This document shows, in pieces, positions 15,145 through 22,746 of a DNA stretch of 26,506 nucleotides. The stretch is from CAYOYK01 sp964408185 (lineage in GTDB: Bacteria > Bacillota > Clostridia > Christensenellales > Aristaeellaceae): contig CAYOYK010000034.1 of the NCBI GenBank assembly GCA_964408185.1, positions 1-26,506 of the forward strand, in the 5' to 3' direction. The translations under genes were made by a program, and so were the position numbers. The notes beneath the pieces were generated by a model. The model was not told where the DNA came from. It did no database searches and worked only from the letters and a program-made list of their open reading frames with translations. The first letter of the stretch is position 1. Every line of letters begins with the position of its first letter.

Positions 15145-15966
15145 TTGGAGCAGTTGCCGGTGGTGAGCGTCATCGTACCGGCCTACAACGCGCAGGAGAC
15201 GCTGGAGGCCTGTTTGCGCAGCATTCTTGGCCAGAGCTATCCGGCGCTTGAGGTGCTGGTGGTGGACGACGGCAGCAGGGACGATACCCCCGCGATCCTT
15301 GCCCGCATCGCCGGGGAGGACAGCCGCGTGGTGCCCATCCGGCAGGCGAACGCGGGCGTAGCGGTCGCGCGCAACACGGCGCTGGAGCGCGCGACGGGCG
15401 AGTACGTGCAGTTTTGCGATAGCGACGACGAGCTTATGCCGGATTCCACGCGCGCGCTTGTGACCGCCGCTGTGGAGAACGAATGTCAGCTTGTGATCGG
15501 GCCGTTCTACGAGGTGCTGCCCACCGTCTGCAAGCTGCGCGGCTTTTATCAGGCGGATGAGGCGATCCCCCAGACGGAGGCGCTCCATCGGCTTTCGCAG
15601 CACCCGAACAGCTTTTTCTGGGGCGTGCTGTGGAACAAGCTCTATCGGCGGGACTTGATCCGCGAGCACGAGGTCGTATGCGACCGATTGCTTCCGTGGG
15701 GTGAGGACTTTGCCTTCAACATGGATTACATGGCGCACGCGCTGCGGGTCGCCTTTGTGGGCGCGCCCGTTTATCGGTACTACCGCAGCCTCAACGGGCT
15801 GGCGGCCTCCTCGCTGTACCTGTCCGTTAGGCGGCCGTTCTACTCCATTGGGCTCAAAGTGCGGCTGTACCGGCGCTACAAAAAGCTATACTGCGTCACG
15901 GGCCTGTATGGGGCGTATCGCTGGCAGCTTCCGTCCTATCTGTTCAAGACCACCATCAACAACTGA
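15145..15966 (+). CDS. Soluble family 2 glycosyltransferase
   Basis: A 273-residue GT2 with VSVIVPAYNAQETL (7-20), DDGS (41-44) and the DxD-type CDSDDEL (91-97), followed by WNKLYRR and PWGEDFAFN, typical of capsule and teichoic acid glycosyltransferases. No clear membrane helix is seen. The start is TTG 15145, with GAGGGGG about 8 bases upstream. An 81-base gap after the LtaS-like gene shows no firm promoter, so it is probably in the same transcript. Donor and acceptor sugars are unknown. Confidence 0.9.
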   Translation: MEQLPVVSVIVPAYNAQETLEACLRSILGQSYPALEVLVVDDGSRDDTPAILARIAGEDSRVVPIRQANAGVAVARNTALERATGEYVQFCDSDDELMPDSTRALVTAAVENECQLVIGPFYEVLPTVCKLRGFYQADEAIPQTEALHRLSQHPNSFFWGVLWNKLYRRDLIREHEVVCDRLLPWGEDFAFNMDYMAHALRVAFVGAPVYRYYRSLNGLAASSLYLSVRRPFYSIGLKVRLYRRYKKLYCVTGLYGAYRWQLPSYLFKTTINN

Positions 15967-15987
15967 GCCTCGCGCGTCGGCGCGCGC

Positions 15988-16016
15988 TTGCACTATCGTA
16001 TCGGCTCGCCTATAAT
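15988..16016 (+). promoter_or_regulatory. Promoter (-35 TTGCAC, 17 bases, -10 TATAAT) for the GT4 gene
   Basis: A perfect -10 and near-consensus -35 with ideal spacing lie 60 bases before the GT4 ATG. A GC-only inverted repeat (CGCGCG-TCGG-CGCGCG, 15971-15986) is directly upstream and may be a weak terminator or operator. Confidence 0.75.
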
Positions 16017-16075
16017 ACGGAGGACAGACTGACGCCGCAGGACGCGGCGAATCCTGAGGATGCGGGGGCGTGGCC

Positions 16076-17182
16076 ATGAGGATACTTGTTTTTGACGTTC
16101 CTGCCGATGCGGGAGGCGCGCTGACGATTTTGCAGAGCTTCCACGCGGCGGCGGCCGCCTGTCCCGACGCGGAGTGGACGTTTGTGCTTGGCGAAGCCGC
16201 GCTGCCCGTAAGCGACGGCGTAAGCGTTCAGGCTTATCCATGGGTCAAAACGAGCTGGTTCCATCGGCTGTTCTTCGATGTGTTCTGCGCGGGCAGGATC
16301 GCCGCCAAGGCAAAGCCGGACGTGATATTTTCCCTGCAAAACATGACGGTTCGGACGCGGTGCGCGCCGCAGGTGCTGTACGTGCATCAATCCATCCCGT
16401 TCAGCGATCTTCGCTTCAGCCCGCTGCGCAACCCGCGCGAATGGGCGGTCCGCCGCCTGCTTGCGGGGCCGATCTGCCGGAGCGCGCGCGCGGCCGCGCA
16501 CTGCGTGGTGCAGACCGAATGGATGCGCGACGCGCTCGCGCGGAGGGCCGGGCTGGCGGCGGAGCGTATCTCGGTCGTCGCGCCGGAGTGCGACGTGGGC
16601 GGCGCCGCGCGCTGCACGGACGCTCCCGCGTGCCGAAGGGTGTTCTTTTACCCTGCGGCGGCGTACGCGTTCAAGAACCACAGGCTGCTCATACAGGCCG
16701 CGCGGCTGCTGGTGCGGCGCGGGATCGCCGATTTTACGGTCGAGCTGTCCATTGAACCGACCGACACGGTGGACACGGAGTCCATCGCGGGGCTGCCCCA
16801 GATTCACTGCGTAGGGCAGCTGCGCTATGAGCAGGTGCTTGCGCGGTGCGCCGAGTCCACGCTGGTCTTCCCCTCCAAGCTGGAGACATTCGGGCTGCCG
16901 CTGCTGGAGGCCGCGCTGCTGGACGGCCGCGTGCTGGCCTCGGACAAGCCCTTCTCGCGGGAGATTCTGGCGGGCTATCCCAACGCGGCGTTTTTCGACG
17001 CGGACTCCGCCGAGGCGCTCGCCTCCCTGATGGCGCGCACGATGAGCGGCGAGCTGGCCCATCAGCCCACGGACGGCGCGTGGTATCGCGATAGGCCGAC
17101 CGCCAGAGGCTGGCAGCCGGTGCTTCGCCTGCTGCAAGCCACGGCGGGCAAGCCAAGCGCGGCGCAAGGGAGAAAGCCATAA
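16076..17182 (+). CDS. Family 4 glycosyltransferase
   Basis: A 368-residue GT-B glycosyltransferase. The N-terminal Rossmann half begins MRILVFDVPADAGGA and contains VLYVHQSIPFSD. The C-terminal donor-binding half starts near residue 190 (FFYPAAAYAFKNH) and carries the E-x7-E motif E270...E278 (LETFGLPLLEA). ATG 16076 is chosen because a GGGG run lies about 8 bases before it; GTG 16070 is possible. It has its own promoter. The reading frame ends at TAA 17180-17182. Skipping one base there continues into a long basic repeat (see the 17183 repeat), and the last in-frame residues KPSAAQ already resemble the repeat unit, so the C-terminus may be frameshifted. Confidence 0.85.
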   Translation: MRILVFDVPADAGGALTILQSFHAAAAACPDAEWTFVLGEAALPVSDGVSVQAYPWVKTSWFHRLFFDVFCAGRIAAKAKPDVIFSLQNMTVRTRCAPQVLYVHQSIPFSDLRFSPLRNPREWAVRRLLAGPICRSARAAAHCVVQTEWMRDALARRAGLAAERISVVAPECDVGGAARCTDAPACRRVFFYPAAAYAFKNHRLLIQAARLLVRRGIADFTVELSIEPTDTVDTESIAGLPQIHCVGQLRYEQVLARCAESTLVFPSKLETFGLPLLEAALLDGRVLASDKPFSREILAGYPNAAFFDADSAEALASLMARTMSGELAHQPTDGAWYRDRPTARGWQPVLRLLQATAGKPSAAQGRKP

Positions 17183-17380
17183 GCGCAGCGCGGCGGCTAA
17201 ACGCAGCGCGGCTGCAAGACGCAGCGCGGCTGCAAAGCGCAACGCGGCGGCTAAACGCAGCGCGGCGGCTAAACGCAGCGCGGCTGCCAAACGCAGCGCG
17301 ACGGCCAAACGCAGCGCGGCGGCTAAACGCAGCGCGGCTGCAAGACACAGCTCGGTTGCAAGACGCGGCGCGTCTGCTCC
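17183..17380 (+). repeat. 18-bp tandem repeat, 10 clear units plus one decayed unit
   Basis: Units begin every 18 bases from 17183 (consensus ACGCAGCGCGGCGGCTAA) and differ at a few fixed positions. The plus frame starting at 17181 reads (K/R)RSAAA over and over, with most recurrent differences at third codon positions. The opposite strand reads LAAALR repeats equally well, so coding cannot be proven from this alone. No ATG, GTG or TTG precedes the plus frame after its last upstream stop at 17043. The array lies between the GT4 stop and a terminator. Together with the terminator it fills the 347 bases to the next gene. Confidence 0.9.
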
Positions 17381-17465
17381 GCTCCCGCGCTTGATCATTT
17401 TTCGGCAGGGGCAAGACCGTCGCGGGCACGCCCGCGCGCATCCTCCGCGCAACGGGGAAGCAAAA

Positions 17466-17502
17466 CCAAAAAGGGAGGAGCAGAACGCTCCTCCCCGTTT
17501 TT
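17466..17502. terminator. Bidirectional intrinsic terminator between GT4 and rubrerythrin
   Basis: GGGAGGAGC (17473-17481) and GCTCCTCCC (17487-17495) pair perfectly around a 5-base loop. T-runs are present on both strands (CGTTTTT on plus, TTTTTGG on minus), so it can end both converging transcripts. Confidence 0.9.
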
Positions 17503-17529
17503 GTCGGCTGCGCCGACCCGATGAATCGC

Positions 17530-18072
17530 TTAGTAGTTCTCCGCCTTGATCTGGAAATAGCTCTTGGGGTGCTTGCACACAGGGCAGAGCTCAGGGGCCT
17601 TTTTGCCGATCACGATGTGCCCGCAGTTGGAGCACTGCCACACGCAATCGCCATCGCGGCTGAACACGATGTCCTCCTTGATGTTGGCGAGCAGCTTGCG
17701 ATAGCGCTCCTCGTGCTCCTTCTCGATCTTGCCTACCGCGCCAAACAGATGCGCGATGGCGTCAAAGCCCTCCTGCTTGGCCTCCTCGGCCATCTTGGCG
17801 TACATATCCGTCCACTCGTAGTTTTCGCCGTTGGCGGCGTCCAGCAGGTTCTCCTCGGTGGAGGGGACGTCGTCGTTGTGCAGGAGCTTGAACCAGATCT
17901 TGGCGTGCTCCTTCTCGTTGTTGGCGGTCTCCTCAAACAGGGCGGCGATTTGCTGGTAGCCGTCCTTGCGGGCCTTGGAGGCGTAGTAGGTGTACTTGTT
18001 GCGCGCTTGGCTCTCCCCGGCAAAGGCGGTCATCAGGTTGGCTTCGGTCTTGGTTCCTTTGAGCTGCTTCAT
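17530..18072 (-). CDS. rbr: Rubrerythrin
   Basis: A 180-residue rubrerythrin, a cytoplasmic non-haem diiron peroxidase that protects anaerobes from hydrogen peroxide. The four-helix ferritin-like domain supplies E20, E53/H56 (EKEH) and E117/H120 (EKEH). The C-terminal rubredoxin-like domain binds one iron through C147/C150 (CSNC) and C163/C166 (CPVC). Length and motifs are standard. The ATG has AAGGAGG 8 bases upstream. It is monocistronic, with a strong terminator after it. A 6-bp inverted repeat (18107-18124) lies in its upstream region, but no clean promoter could be assigned. Confidence 0.97.
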   Translation of the reverse strand: MKQLKGTKTEANLMTAFAGESQARNKYTYYASKARKDGYQQIAALFEETANNEKEHAKIWFKLLHNDDVPSTEENLLDAANGENYEWTDMYAKMAEEAKQEGFDAIAHLFGAVGKIEKEHEERYRKLLANIKEDIVFSRDGDCVWQCSNCGHIVIGKKAPELCPVCKHPKSYFQIKAENY

Positions 18073-18176
18073 GGTTGCATCCTCCTTAAAATACTGATGT
18101 TATGATATGCGGGCAAAGCCGCATTTCCATCCGACGCTGTTAATTTACCCCTGTTTGGCGGGCTGAAACGGCTTTT

Positions 18177-19187
18177 TTACCATGTCGCGCAGAAGCCAAA
18201 CACCTCGAAGGCGTCCCGCAGCTTGTACTGCCACAGCAGCGGGTCGGTCTGCTCGTCCTCCGGCACAACGGACATGTTCCGGGCGATCTTGCGGTCTCTC
18301 TCATCGCCGACGGCGGCGTTGCTGAGCTTGCTGTCGTACAGGAAGCAGTAGCCCTTTACGGTGCTGCTCATGTTGCCCTCGACCGTGCGCACAAGGTATA
18401 CGCCGTCGCCGCGATCCTCCGCGTCCGTTACAATGCCGATGTGCGAGGTGCGGTAGGCGTTGGTCACGTCCGCAAAGATAACCAGATAGCCGGGCTTCGG
18501 CGCATCCACAAAGCGCCCCTGCGAGAAGAAGCCCTCATACTGGTTGCTGGGGTAGCCCTCGCGGAGCAGCATCACCTGTCCGGAGGTATCGGCGGGCAGC
18601 TCCTCGCCCCTGATGGGGTTCCCGCCGGCGGCGTTGGCGCACCAGATGGTAAACACGGAGCACCAGCCGACCTCGTTCTTTTTGCCGTAGTACCATTTGG
18701 CGTACTTGTTCCACTTGGGCAGCTTGGCCCGCTGCGTGCTGAAATACTCGTTTTGAGCCACCCAGATCAGGTTCTCGATCACGCGCGGCATGGCCTCGGC
18801 GGATACGCTCACGGTCAGCGTCACATCGCCGGAGGGCGCGTGGTAGGTCACCTGTGTCTCGCCCTCGGCAAGGGCGGTCATCCGGCCCGCGTCGTCTACC
18901 GCGACAACGGCCGCGTCGGCGCTCTCAAAGGGGCCCTCCGGCGTGGGAAGCGGTACGGATTCGGTTTCGTCGTAGGGCACCACGCCCGCCGATACGCTGG
19001 GGAAGACGACCGTATCGCCCAAGCGCAGCGCCATCCGTCCGGCGGCAAGCGCCGCCTCGTCCGGCGTTTGCAGGGCCTCAAGGGCGGCGCTGAACGCGGC
19101 CTCATCCGCCTTGCCCGCGAACGCGGCGGGGCAGAGCGTCATCAGTATCAACATAAGGGCGAGCGCCCGCGCAATTGCCTGCTTCAT
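18177..19187 (-). CDS. Secreted protein with Ig-like segment and CHAP-like cysteine peptidase/amidase domain
   Basis: A 336-residue protein with a signal peptide (about 1-25, cleavage near AFA-GK). Residues 45-130 resemble a bacterial Ig-like (BIG2) fold (AVVAVDDAGRMTALAEGETQ is the typical core). From about 135 a CHAP/NlpC-like domain follows, with candidate catalytic C176 (GWCSVFTIWCANA), H249 (TSHIGIVTDA) and E270/N272 (TVEGNMSS). Such enzymes cut peptidoglycan peptide bonds. The ATG at 19187 has GGAGG 6 bases upstream. It is divergent from queH and shares a 120-base promoter region with it. The catalytic assignment is by pattern only. Confidence 0.8.
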   Translation of the reverse strand: MKQAIARALALMLILMTLCPAAFAGKADEAAFSAALEALQTPDEAALAAGRMALRLGDTVVFPSVSAGVVPYDETESVPLPTPEGPFESADAAVVAVDDAGRMTALAEGETQVTYHAPSGDVTLTVSVSAEAMPRVIENLIWVAQNEYFSTQRAKLPKWNKYAKWYYGKKNEVGWCSVFTIWCANAAGGNPIRGEELPADTSGQVMLLREGYPSNQYEGFFSQGRFVDAPKPGYLVIFADVTNAYRTSHIGIVTDAEDRGDGVYLVRTVEGNMSSTVKGYCFLYDSKLSNAAVGDERDRKIARNMSVVPEDEQTDPLLWQYKLRDAFEVFGFCATW

Positions 19188-19215
19188 AACGGCCTCCGAT
19201 CTGTCTGATGGGTAC

Positions 19216-19224
19216 AGTATAGCA
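19216..19224 (-). promoter_or_regulatory. Extended -10 promoter TGCTATACT for the CHAP-like gene
   Basis: Minus-strand TG-C-TATACT lies about 30 bases before the ATG. The -35 region is weak. It faces away from the queH promoter. Confidence 0.55.
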
Positions 19225-19249
19225 CAAATCGCGCCCGAAGGAAAGCGGA

Positions 19250-19278
19250 TTGCGGCACGGGGCCGATTGTGCTATAAT
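19250..19278 (+). promoter_or_regulatory. Promoter (-35 TTGCGG, 17 bases, extended -10 TGCTATAAT) for queH
   Basis: TATAAT at 19273-19278 with TG just upstream and TTGCGG at 19250-19255. The start codon of queH is 30 bases beyond the -10. Confidence 0.75.
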
Positions 19279-19307
19279 GGGCGCATTCCATACAAGGAAG
19301 GTCGCCC

Positions 19308-19895
19308 ATGAAGCTGCTCATTCATATTTGCTGCGCGCCCTGCTCGATCTCATGCATCGAGGCGCTGCGCGCGGAGGGCCTCGCGCCGGAGGGGCTGTGG
19401 TACAACCCCAACATCCACCCGTTTACCGAGTACCGCGCGCGCCGGGATACGCTGATCGCCTATGCCGAGAGCATCGCCCTGCCGCTGCACGTGCAGGATA
19501 CCTACGGCTTGCGGCCCTTTGTGCGCGCGGTGTGCGAGGATATCGACGGCCGCTGCGCCGTTTGCTATCGCCTGCGCATGCAGGAGGCCGCCCGCTATGC
19601 CGCCGAGAGCGGCTACGAGGCGTTCACGAGCACGCTGTTTGTGAGCCCGTACCAGAACCACGAGCTGCTGCGCGCCGCCGCCGAGCAGGCCGCCGCCGAC
19701 CATGGCGTGGCGTTCCTGTACCGGGATTTTCGGCCCGGCTTCCGCGACGGGCAGGCCAAGGCCCGCGAGCTGGGCCTGTACATGCAGAAATATTGCGGCT
19801 GCATATTCAGTGAGGAGGATCGGTACCTTGCCCCCAAGCGCGGCAAAAAGGCCGCGCCCGCCAGCCAACAGAACGGAGGGAACGCCCATGCCTGA
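19308..19895 (+). CDS. queH: Epoxyqueuosine reductase QueH
   Basis: A 195-residue QueH (DUF208), the non-cobalamin enzyme that reduces epoxyqueuosine to queuosine in tRNA, replacing QueG. The conserved cysteines are present: HICCAPC (C8, C9, C12), GRCAVC (C83, C86) and YCGC (C163, C165), which bind the 4Fe-4S cluster and a second metal. The YNPNIHP segment is also conserved. Length is standard apart from a short Lys/Ala/Gln/Asn-rich tail. The stop overlaps the next start by 8 bases. No other queuosine genes are in the window. Confidence 0.95.
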   Translation: MKLLIHICCAPCSISCIEALRAEGLAPEGLWYNPNIHPFTEYRARRDTLIAYAESIALPLHVQDTYGLRPFVRAVCEDIDGRCAVCYRLRMQEAARYAAESGYEAFTSTLFVSPYQNHELLRAAAEQAAADHGVAFLYRDFRPGFRDGQAKARELGLYMQKYCGCIFSEEDRYLAPKRGKKAAPASQQNGGNAHA

Positions 19896-20895
19896 TAGGA
19901 GCGCATACCCATGGGGTGAGTTTTTGTCCCCGGAGGATTTTGTCAGCACGGAGAACGGCCTGCCTGTCGGCGCGTATCTCGATTTGTTTCAAAAGAAAAC
20001 ATTCCCGGCCATCGACCCCGCCGTGGGCAATCTGCGCTATTACGTGTACGATCCCGTCGCGCACGGGGCCGACCCCGCCAAGCGCTACCCGCTGCTGTAC
20101 TGGTTCCACGGCGCGGGCAACGCGCTGGCCGGCGACCTTGTGCTGCCGTACAGCGGCGCGGAGCGCTTTGCCAGCCCGGATTTTCAGCGGCTGATGGGCG
20201 GCGCGTACATCGTGTGCCCCGTCGCCAACGAAACCGCGGACGAGCAGGGCAATGTGCGCGACGGCTGGATGACCTCCGTGCCGCTCGACCCGCCGCCCGT
20301 CTATCGCAAGGAGGATATGGCCCGCATCCGCGCGTATACGTCGGAGGCCGATCGGTTTTTCATTGATATGCACTACGGGGACAGCGTGTACGAGCCTACG
20401 CTCAAGGCGCTGCTGGACAGTCTGCGCGCCGATTTTCCGTCCGTGGACAGCGTGTATCTCGCGGGCACGTCGGCGGGCGGCTACGCGGCGTGGCGCTTCC
20501 TGATCGACTACCCGCAGGCCGTGGACGCGTGCCTGCTCATGGCCGCCGCCTATCTTGTGCCCCCGGCCGAGCTGGACAGGCTGGAGAAGCTCGGCACGCC
20601 CATTTGGCTGATCCACTCGCTGCACGACGAGGTGATCGTGTTCGACGGCATTGTGGCGCCCAACCTGCCCAAGCTGCAAAGCATGCCCAACGTCTCGGTG
20701 ACGGCGCTGCCGTTTGCGCGCTACGGCGACCACGGCGTGGCCAGCAACAACGTCGGCAGCGAGATCGGCCAGCACTGCGTTTGCACGCAGGTCGCGCAGA
20801 ACATGCTCTACAACGACGGCACGCCCTACGACCCCGCACACCCGGACGGCGTGACCGGGTGGGTGCGCGGGCTGCATGAGAAGCGGGGCAAGTAA
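19888..20895 (+). CDS. Alpha/beta hydrolase, putative esterase/peptidase
   Basis: A 335-residue cytoplasmic hydrolase. The nucleophile elbow is GTSAG (S195) in YLAGTSAGGYAAW. The likely acid is D247 (HSLHDEV) and the base H282 (YGDHGVAS), and YPLLYWFHGAGNAL supplies the oxyanion strand. The layout resembles prolyl-oligopeptidase-like and PHB-depolymerase-like esterases. The substrate is unknown. There is no signal peptide. The ATG at 19888 has GGAGGG 7 bases upstream and overlaps the queH stop, so both are cotranscribed. A link to queuosine is not implied by its sequence. Confidence 0.85.
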   Translation: MPDRSAYPWGEFLSPEDFVSTENGLPVGAYLDLFQKKTFPAIDPAVGNLRYYVYDPVAHGADPAKRYPLLYWFHGAGNALAGDLVLPYSGAERFASPDFQRLMGGAYIVCPVANETADEQGNVRDGWMTSVPLDPPPVYRKEDMARIRAYTSEADRFFIDMHYGDSVYEPTLKALLDSLRADFPSVDSVYLAGTSAGGYAAWRFLIDYPQAVDACLLMAAAYLVPPAELDRLEKLGTPIWLIHSLHDEVIVFDGIVAPNLPKLQSMPNVSVTALPFARYGDHGVASNNVGSEIGQHCVCTQVAQNMLYNDGTPYDPAHPDGVTGWVRGLHEKRGK

Positions 20896-20912
20896 GTCCC
20901 GAATACAAACGC

Positions 20913-20950
20913 AAAGCGTCTCTGCCATGTCGGCAGGGGCGCTTTTACTT
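20913..20950 (+). terminator. Intrinsic terminator after the hydrolase gene
   Basis: A 14-bp stem (AAAGCG...CTGCC with GGCAG...CGCTTT, two G-U pairs) around a 5-base loop is followed by TTTTACTTTT. It ends the queH-hydrolase transcript. Confidence 0.85.
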
Positions 20951-20991
20951 TTGGAAGCGCTGACAGGAGGCTACCTCCCTCCCGCCTTCCT

Positions 20992-21555
20992 TCACTTTTC
21001 CGCTTCGCACTCGTCATGCCGGAAGCATCCCGTCTCGTGATCGTTCACCACGCCCACGGCCTGCAAATAGCTGTACAGCGTCACGGAGCCCATGTAGCGC
21101 ATGCCGCGCCTGCGAAAATCGGCGCTCATCGCGTCGCTGAGCGGGGTGGTTGTGACAAATGCATCCGTCCGGTTCACAACGGGCAGGCCCTCGGCAAAGC
21201 CCCACAAATACGCTGAAAAGGAGCCAAACTCCTTTTGGATATCCAAGTACACCCGCGCGTTGCCAATGGCGGCCTCGATCTTGCGTCGACTGCGGATGAT
21301 CCCCTCGTCCTGCAAAAGCGCCTGTATCTTTTCCTCGCCGTAGGCCGCTACGCGCCGCGCGTCGAAGCCATCAAACGCCGCGCGGAAGGCCTCGCGCTTT
21401 TTGAGCACGATCAGCCAGCTCAGCCCGGCCTGAAAGGCCTCCAGCAGCAAAAACTCGTACAGCGTCGCGTCGTCGCGGACGGGCCGTCCCCACTCCGTGT
21501 CGTGATAGGCGCGCAGCAGCTCGTTGCCCTGCGCCCAGCCGCATCTATTTTTCAA
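20992..21555 (-). CDS. tag: DNA-3-methyladenine glycosylase I
   Basis: A 187-residue Tag-type glycosylase that removes 3-methyladenine from alkylated DNA. It begins with the expected KNRCGWAQGNELLRAYHDTE segment and continues EWGRPVRDD, FQAGLSW and the C-terminal VNDHETGCFRHDEC, which supplies the zinc ligands (Cys near the start and His/Cys/His at the end). Length equals the family norm when TTG 21555 is used. The earlier in-frame TTG 21564 is possible, and the long upstream extension is shadow sequence. It overlaps the permease stop by 11 bases and is last in the minus-strand operon. Confidence 0.9.
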   Translation of the reverse strand: MKNRCGWAQGNELLRAYHDTEWGRPVRDDATLYEFLLLEAFQAGLSWLIVLKKREAFRAAFDGFDARRVAAYGEEKIQALLQDEGIIRSRRKIEAAIGNARVYLDIQKEFGSFSAYLWGFAEGLPVVNRTDAFVTTTPLSDAMSADFRRRGMRYMGSVTLYSYLQAVGVVNDHETGCFRHDECEAEK

Positions 21556-22702
21556 CGTTGCCAACCGCCTCCGTATCCCGCGTCCAGCGGCGCTTGATAT
21601 GCCGGAGCACGCACTTGACGTCCTCCACCGTGCTGTCAAACAGGTGCGCGCGCACGGCGTTGGCCAGCAGGAGCATCAGCACCGGGCCGCCGATCAGGCC
21701 GATGATGCCCCCGACGCGCAGGCCGACAAACATGCCCACCAGCGACAGCAGCGGCGAGATGCCGATGCTGCTGCTCATGATCTTGGGCTCCAGCAGGCGG
21801 CGGATCAGCGAATAGCCAAAATACAGGCCCAGCACAAGCCAGCCCTCCCGCGTGCTGCCCACGATAAAGCAGATCGCCGACCATGGCAGGTACAGCGCGC
21901 CGCAGCCAAACAGCGGCACCAGCTCCAGCAGCCCGCCCATCAGCGCGGCCAGCGGCGCATACGCAACCCCGAAGGACTGCAAATAGACGAGGCTGATGAC
22001 AAACACCAGCAGCGCAAACAAAAGCTGCACGCGCAGGTATCCCATAATGCCCTTGGCCGCGGACTTGCGCAGCACGTTGACGCTCTCGTTCGCGTCGTCT
22101 TTATCGCGCTGACGGCGGAAGGGCCGGAGGATAACGTCGTACCGCCCGGAGATGAAGAACAGGCCCAGCACGAGAAAGTTGGCGTACACCAAGATGTACG
22201 GCAGGGACGTGGCGAAGGAGATCGCCCACGAAACCACATCCCCGGCCAGCACGGTGGCCTGATCGCCAAGCCACTTGAACGCGGAGCTGAGCGACTCGCG
22301 GATGGCGTTGCTGACGGAATCCGGCAGCGACTGCGCCGCGCTGAGAATGCGGTCGGACGCGGTTTGCAGCGTCGCGGTCATGTTGCTGACCGCGCTTTGC
22401 GCGCTGCCCGCCGCGTTTACGCCCTGCGTAATGGCAAACGACACGACGGCGTAAATCAGCACCAGCGCCAGCCCGCACACCAAAAACACGCACAGGCCGA
22501 CCGCCAGCCCGCGCTTGAAGCGCAGCTTTTTTTGCAGAAAACGGATCGGCGGCTGAAGCATGGCGGCCACGACCAGCGCGATGACAAAGGGAGAAAACAA
22601 ATCCCACACGATGGGCAGCACCAGCACGATGCAAAGCAGCGTCAGCACGCACAGCAGCAGCCGCTGGCCCAGCCGCTCCAATGAGCCCCCAATGGTACGC
22701 AT
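21545..22702 (-). CDS. AI-2E/YtvI-family membrane permease
   Basis: A 385-residue polytopic protein of the AI-2E transporter family, with paired helices at 15-55 and 63-92, a soluble segment (about 95-160) and further helices to about 350. The family signature region is near PLFGCGALYLPWSAI and LLSLVGMFVGLRVGGIIGLI. Members export small molecules or ions, and in spore formers the YtvI branch is sporulation-linked. The actual cargo is unknown. The ATG at 22702 has GGGGGAG upstream. It starts 44 bases after the TPM gene. Confidence 0.9.
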   Translation of the reverse strand: MRTIGGSLERLGQRLLLCVLTLLCIVLVLPIVWDLFSPFVIALVVAAMLQPPIRFLQKKLRFKRGLAVGLCVFLVCGLALVLIYAVVSFAITQGVNAAGSAQSAVSNMTATLQTASDRILSAAQSLPDSVSNAIRESLSSAFKWLGDQATVLAGDVVSWAISFATSLPYILVYANFLVLGLFFISGRYDVILRPFRRQRDKDDANESVNVLRKSAAKGIMGYLRVQLLFALLVFVISLVYLQSFGVAYAPLAALMGGLLELVPLFGCGALYLPWSAICFIVGSTREGWLVLGLYFGYSLIRRLLEPKIMSSSIGISPLLSLVGMFVGLRVGGIIGLIGGPVLMLLLANAVRAHLFDSTVEDVKCVLRHIKRRWTRDTEAVGNVEK

Positions 22703-22746
22703 TCGCGCTCCCCCTTTTGAGTTGATCCGCTTGGCGTCCGCGCCGA

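Noticed and set aside
16010..17578. Minus-strand open frame (522 codons) with LAAALR repeats
   Set aside because: Antisense to the GT4 gene and to a terminator. The repeats are the complement of the 18-bp array, and no ribosome binding site or known domain supports it.
18088..18116. Rubrerythrin promoter TTGCCC-17-TATTTT
   Set aside because: The start site would fall inside the ribosome binding site, so the mRNA would lack it.
19218..19276. Ten-bp inverted repeat (TATAGCACAA ... TTGTGCTATA) between divergent genes as an operator
   Set aside because: Both arms are the extended -10 elements of the two divergent promoters, and the same TGTGCTATAAT string occurs at the promoter near 1312. A separate operator is not needed to explain it.
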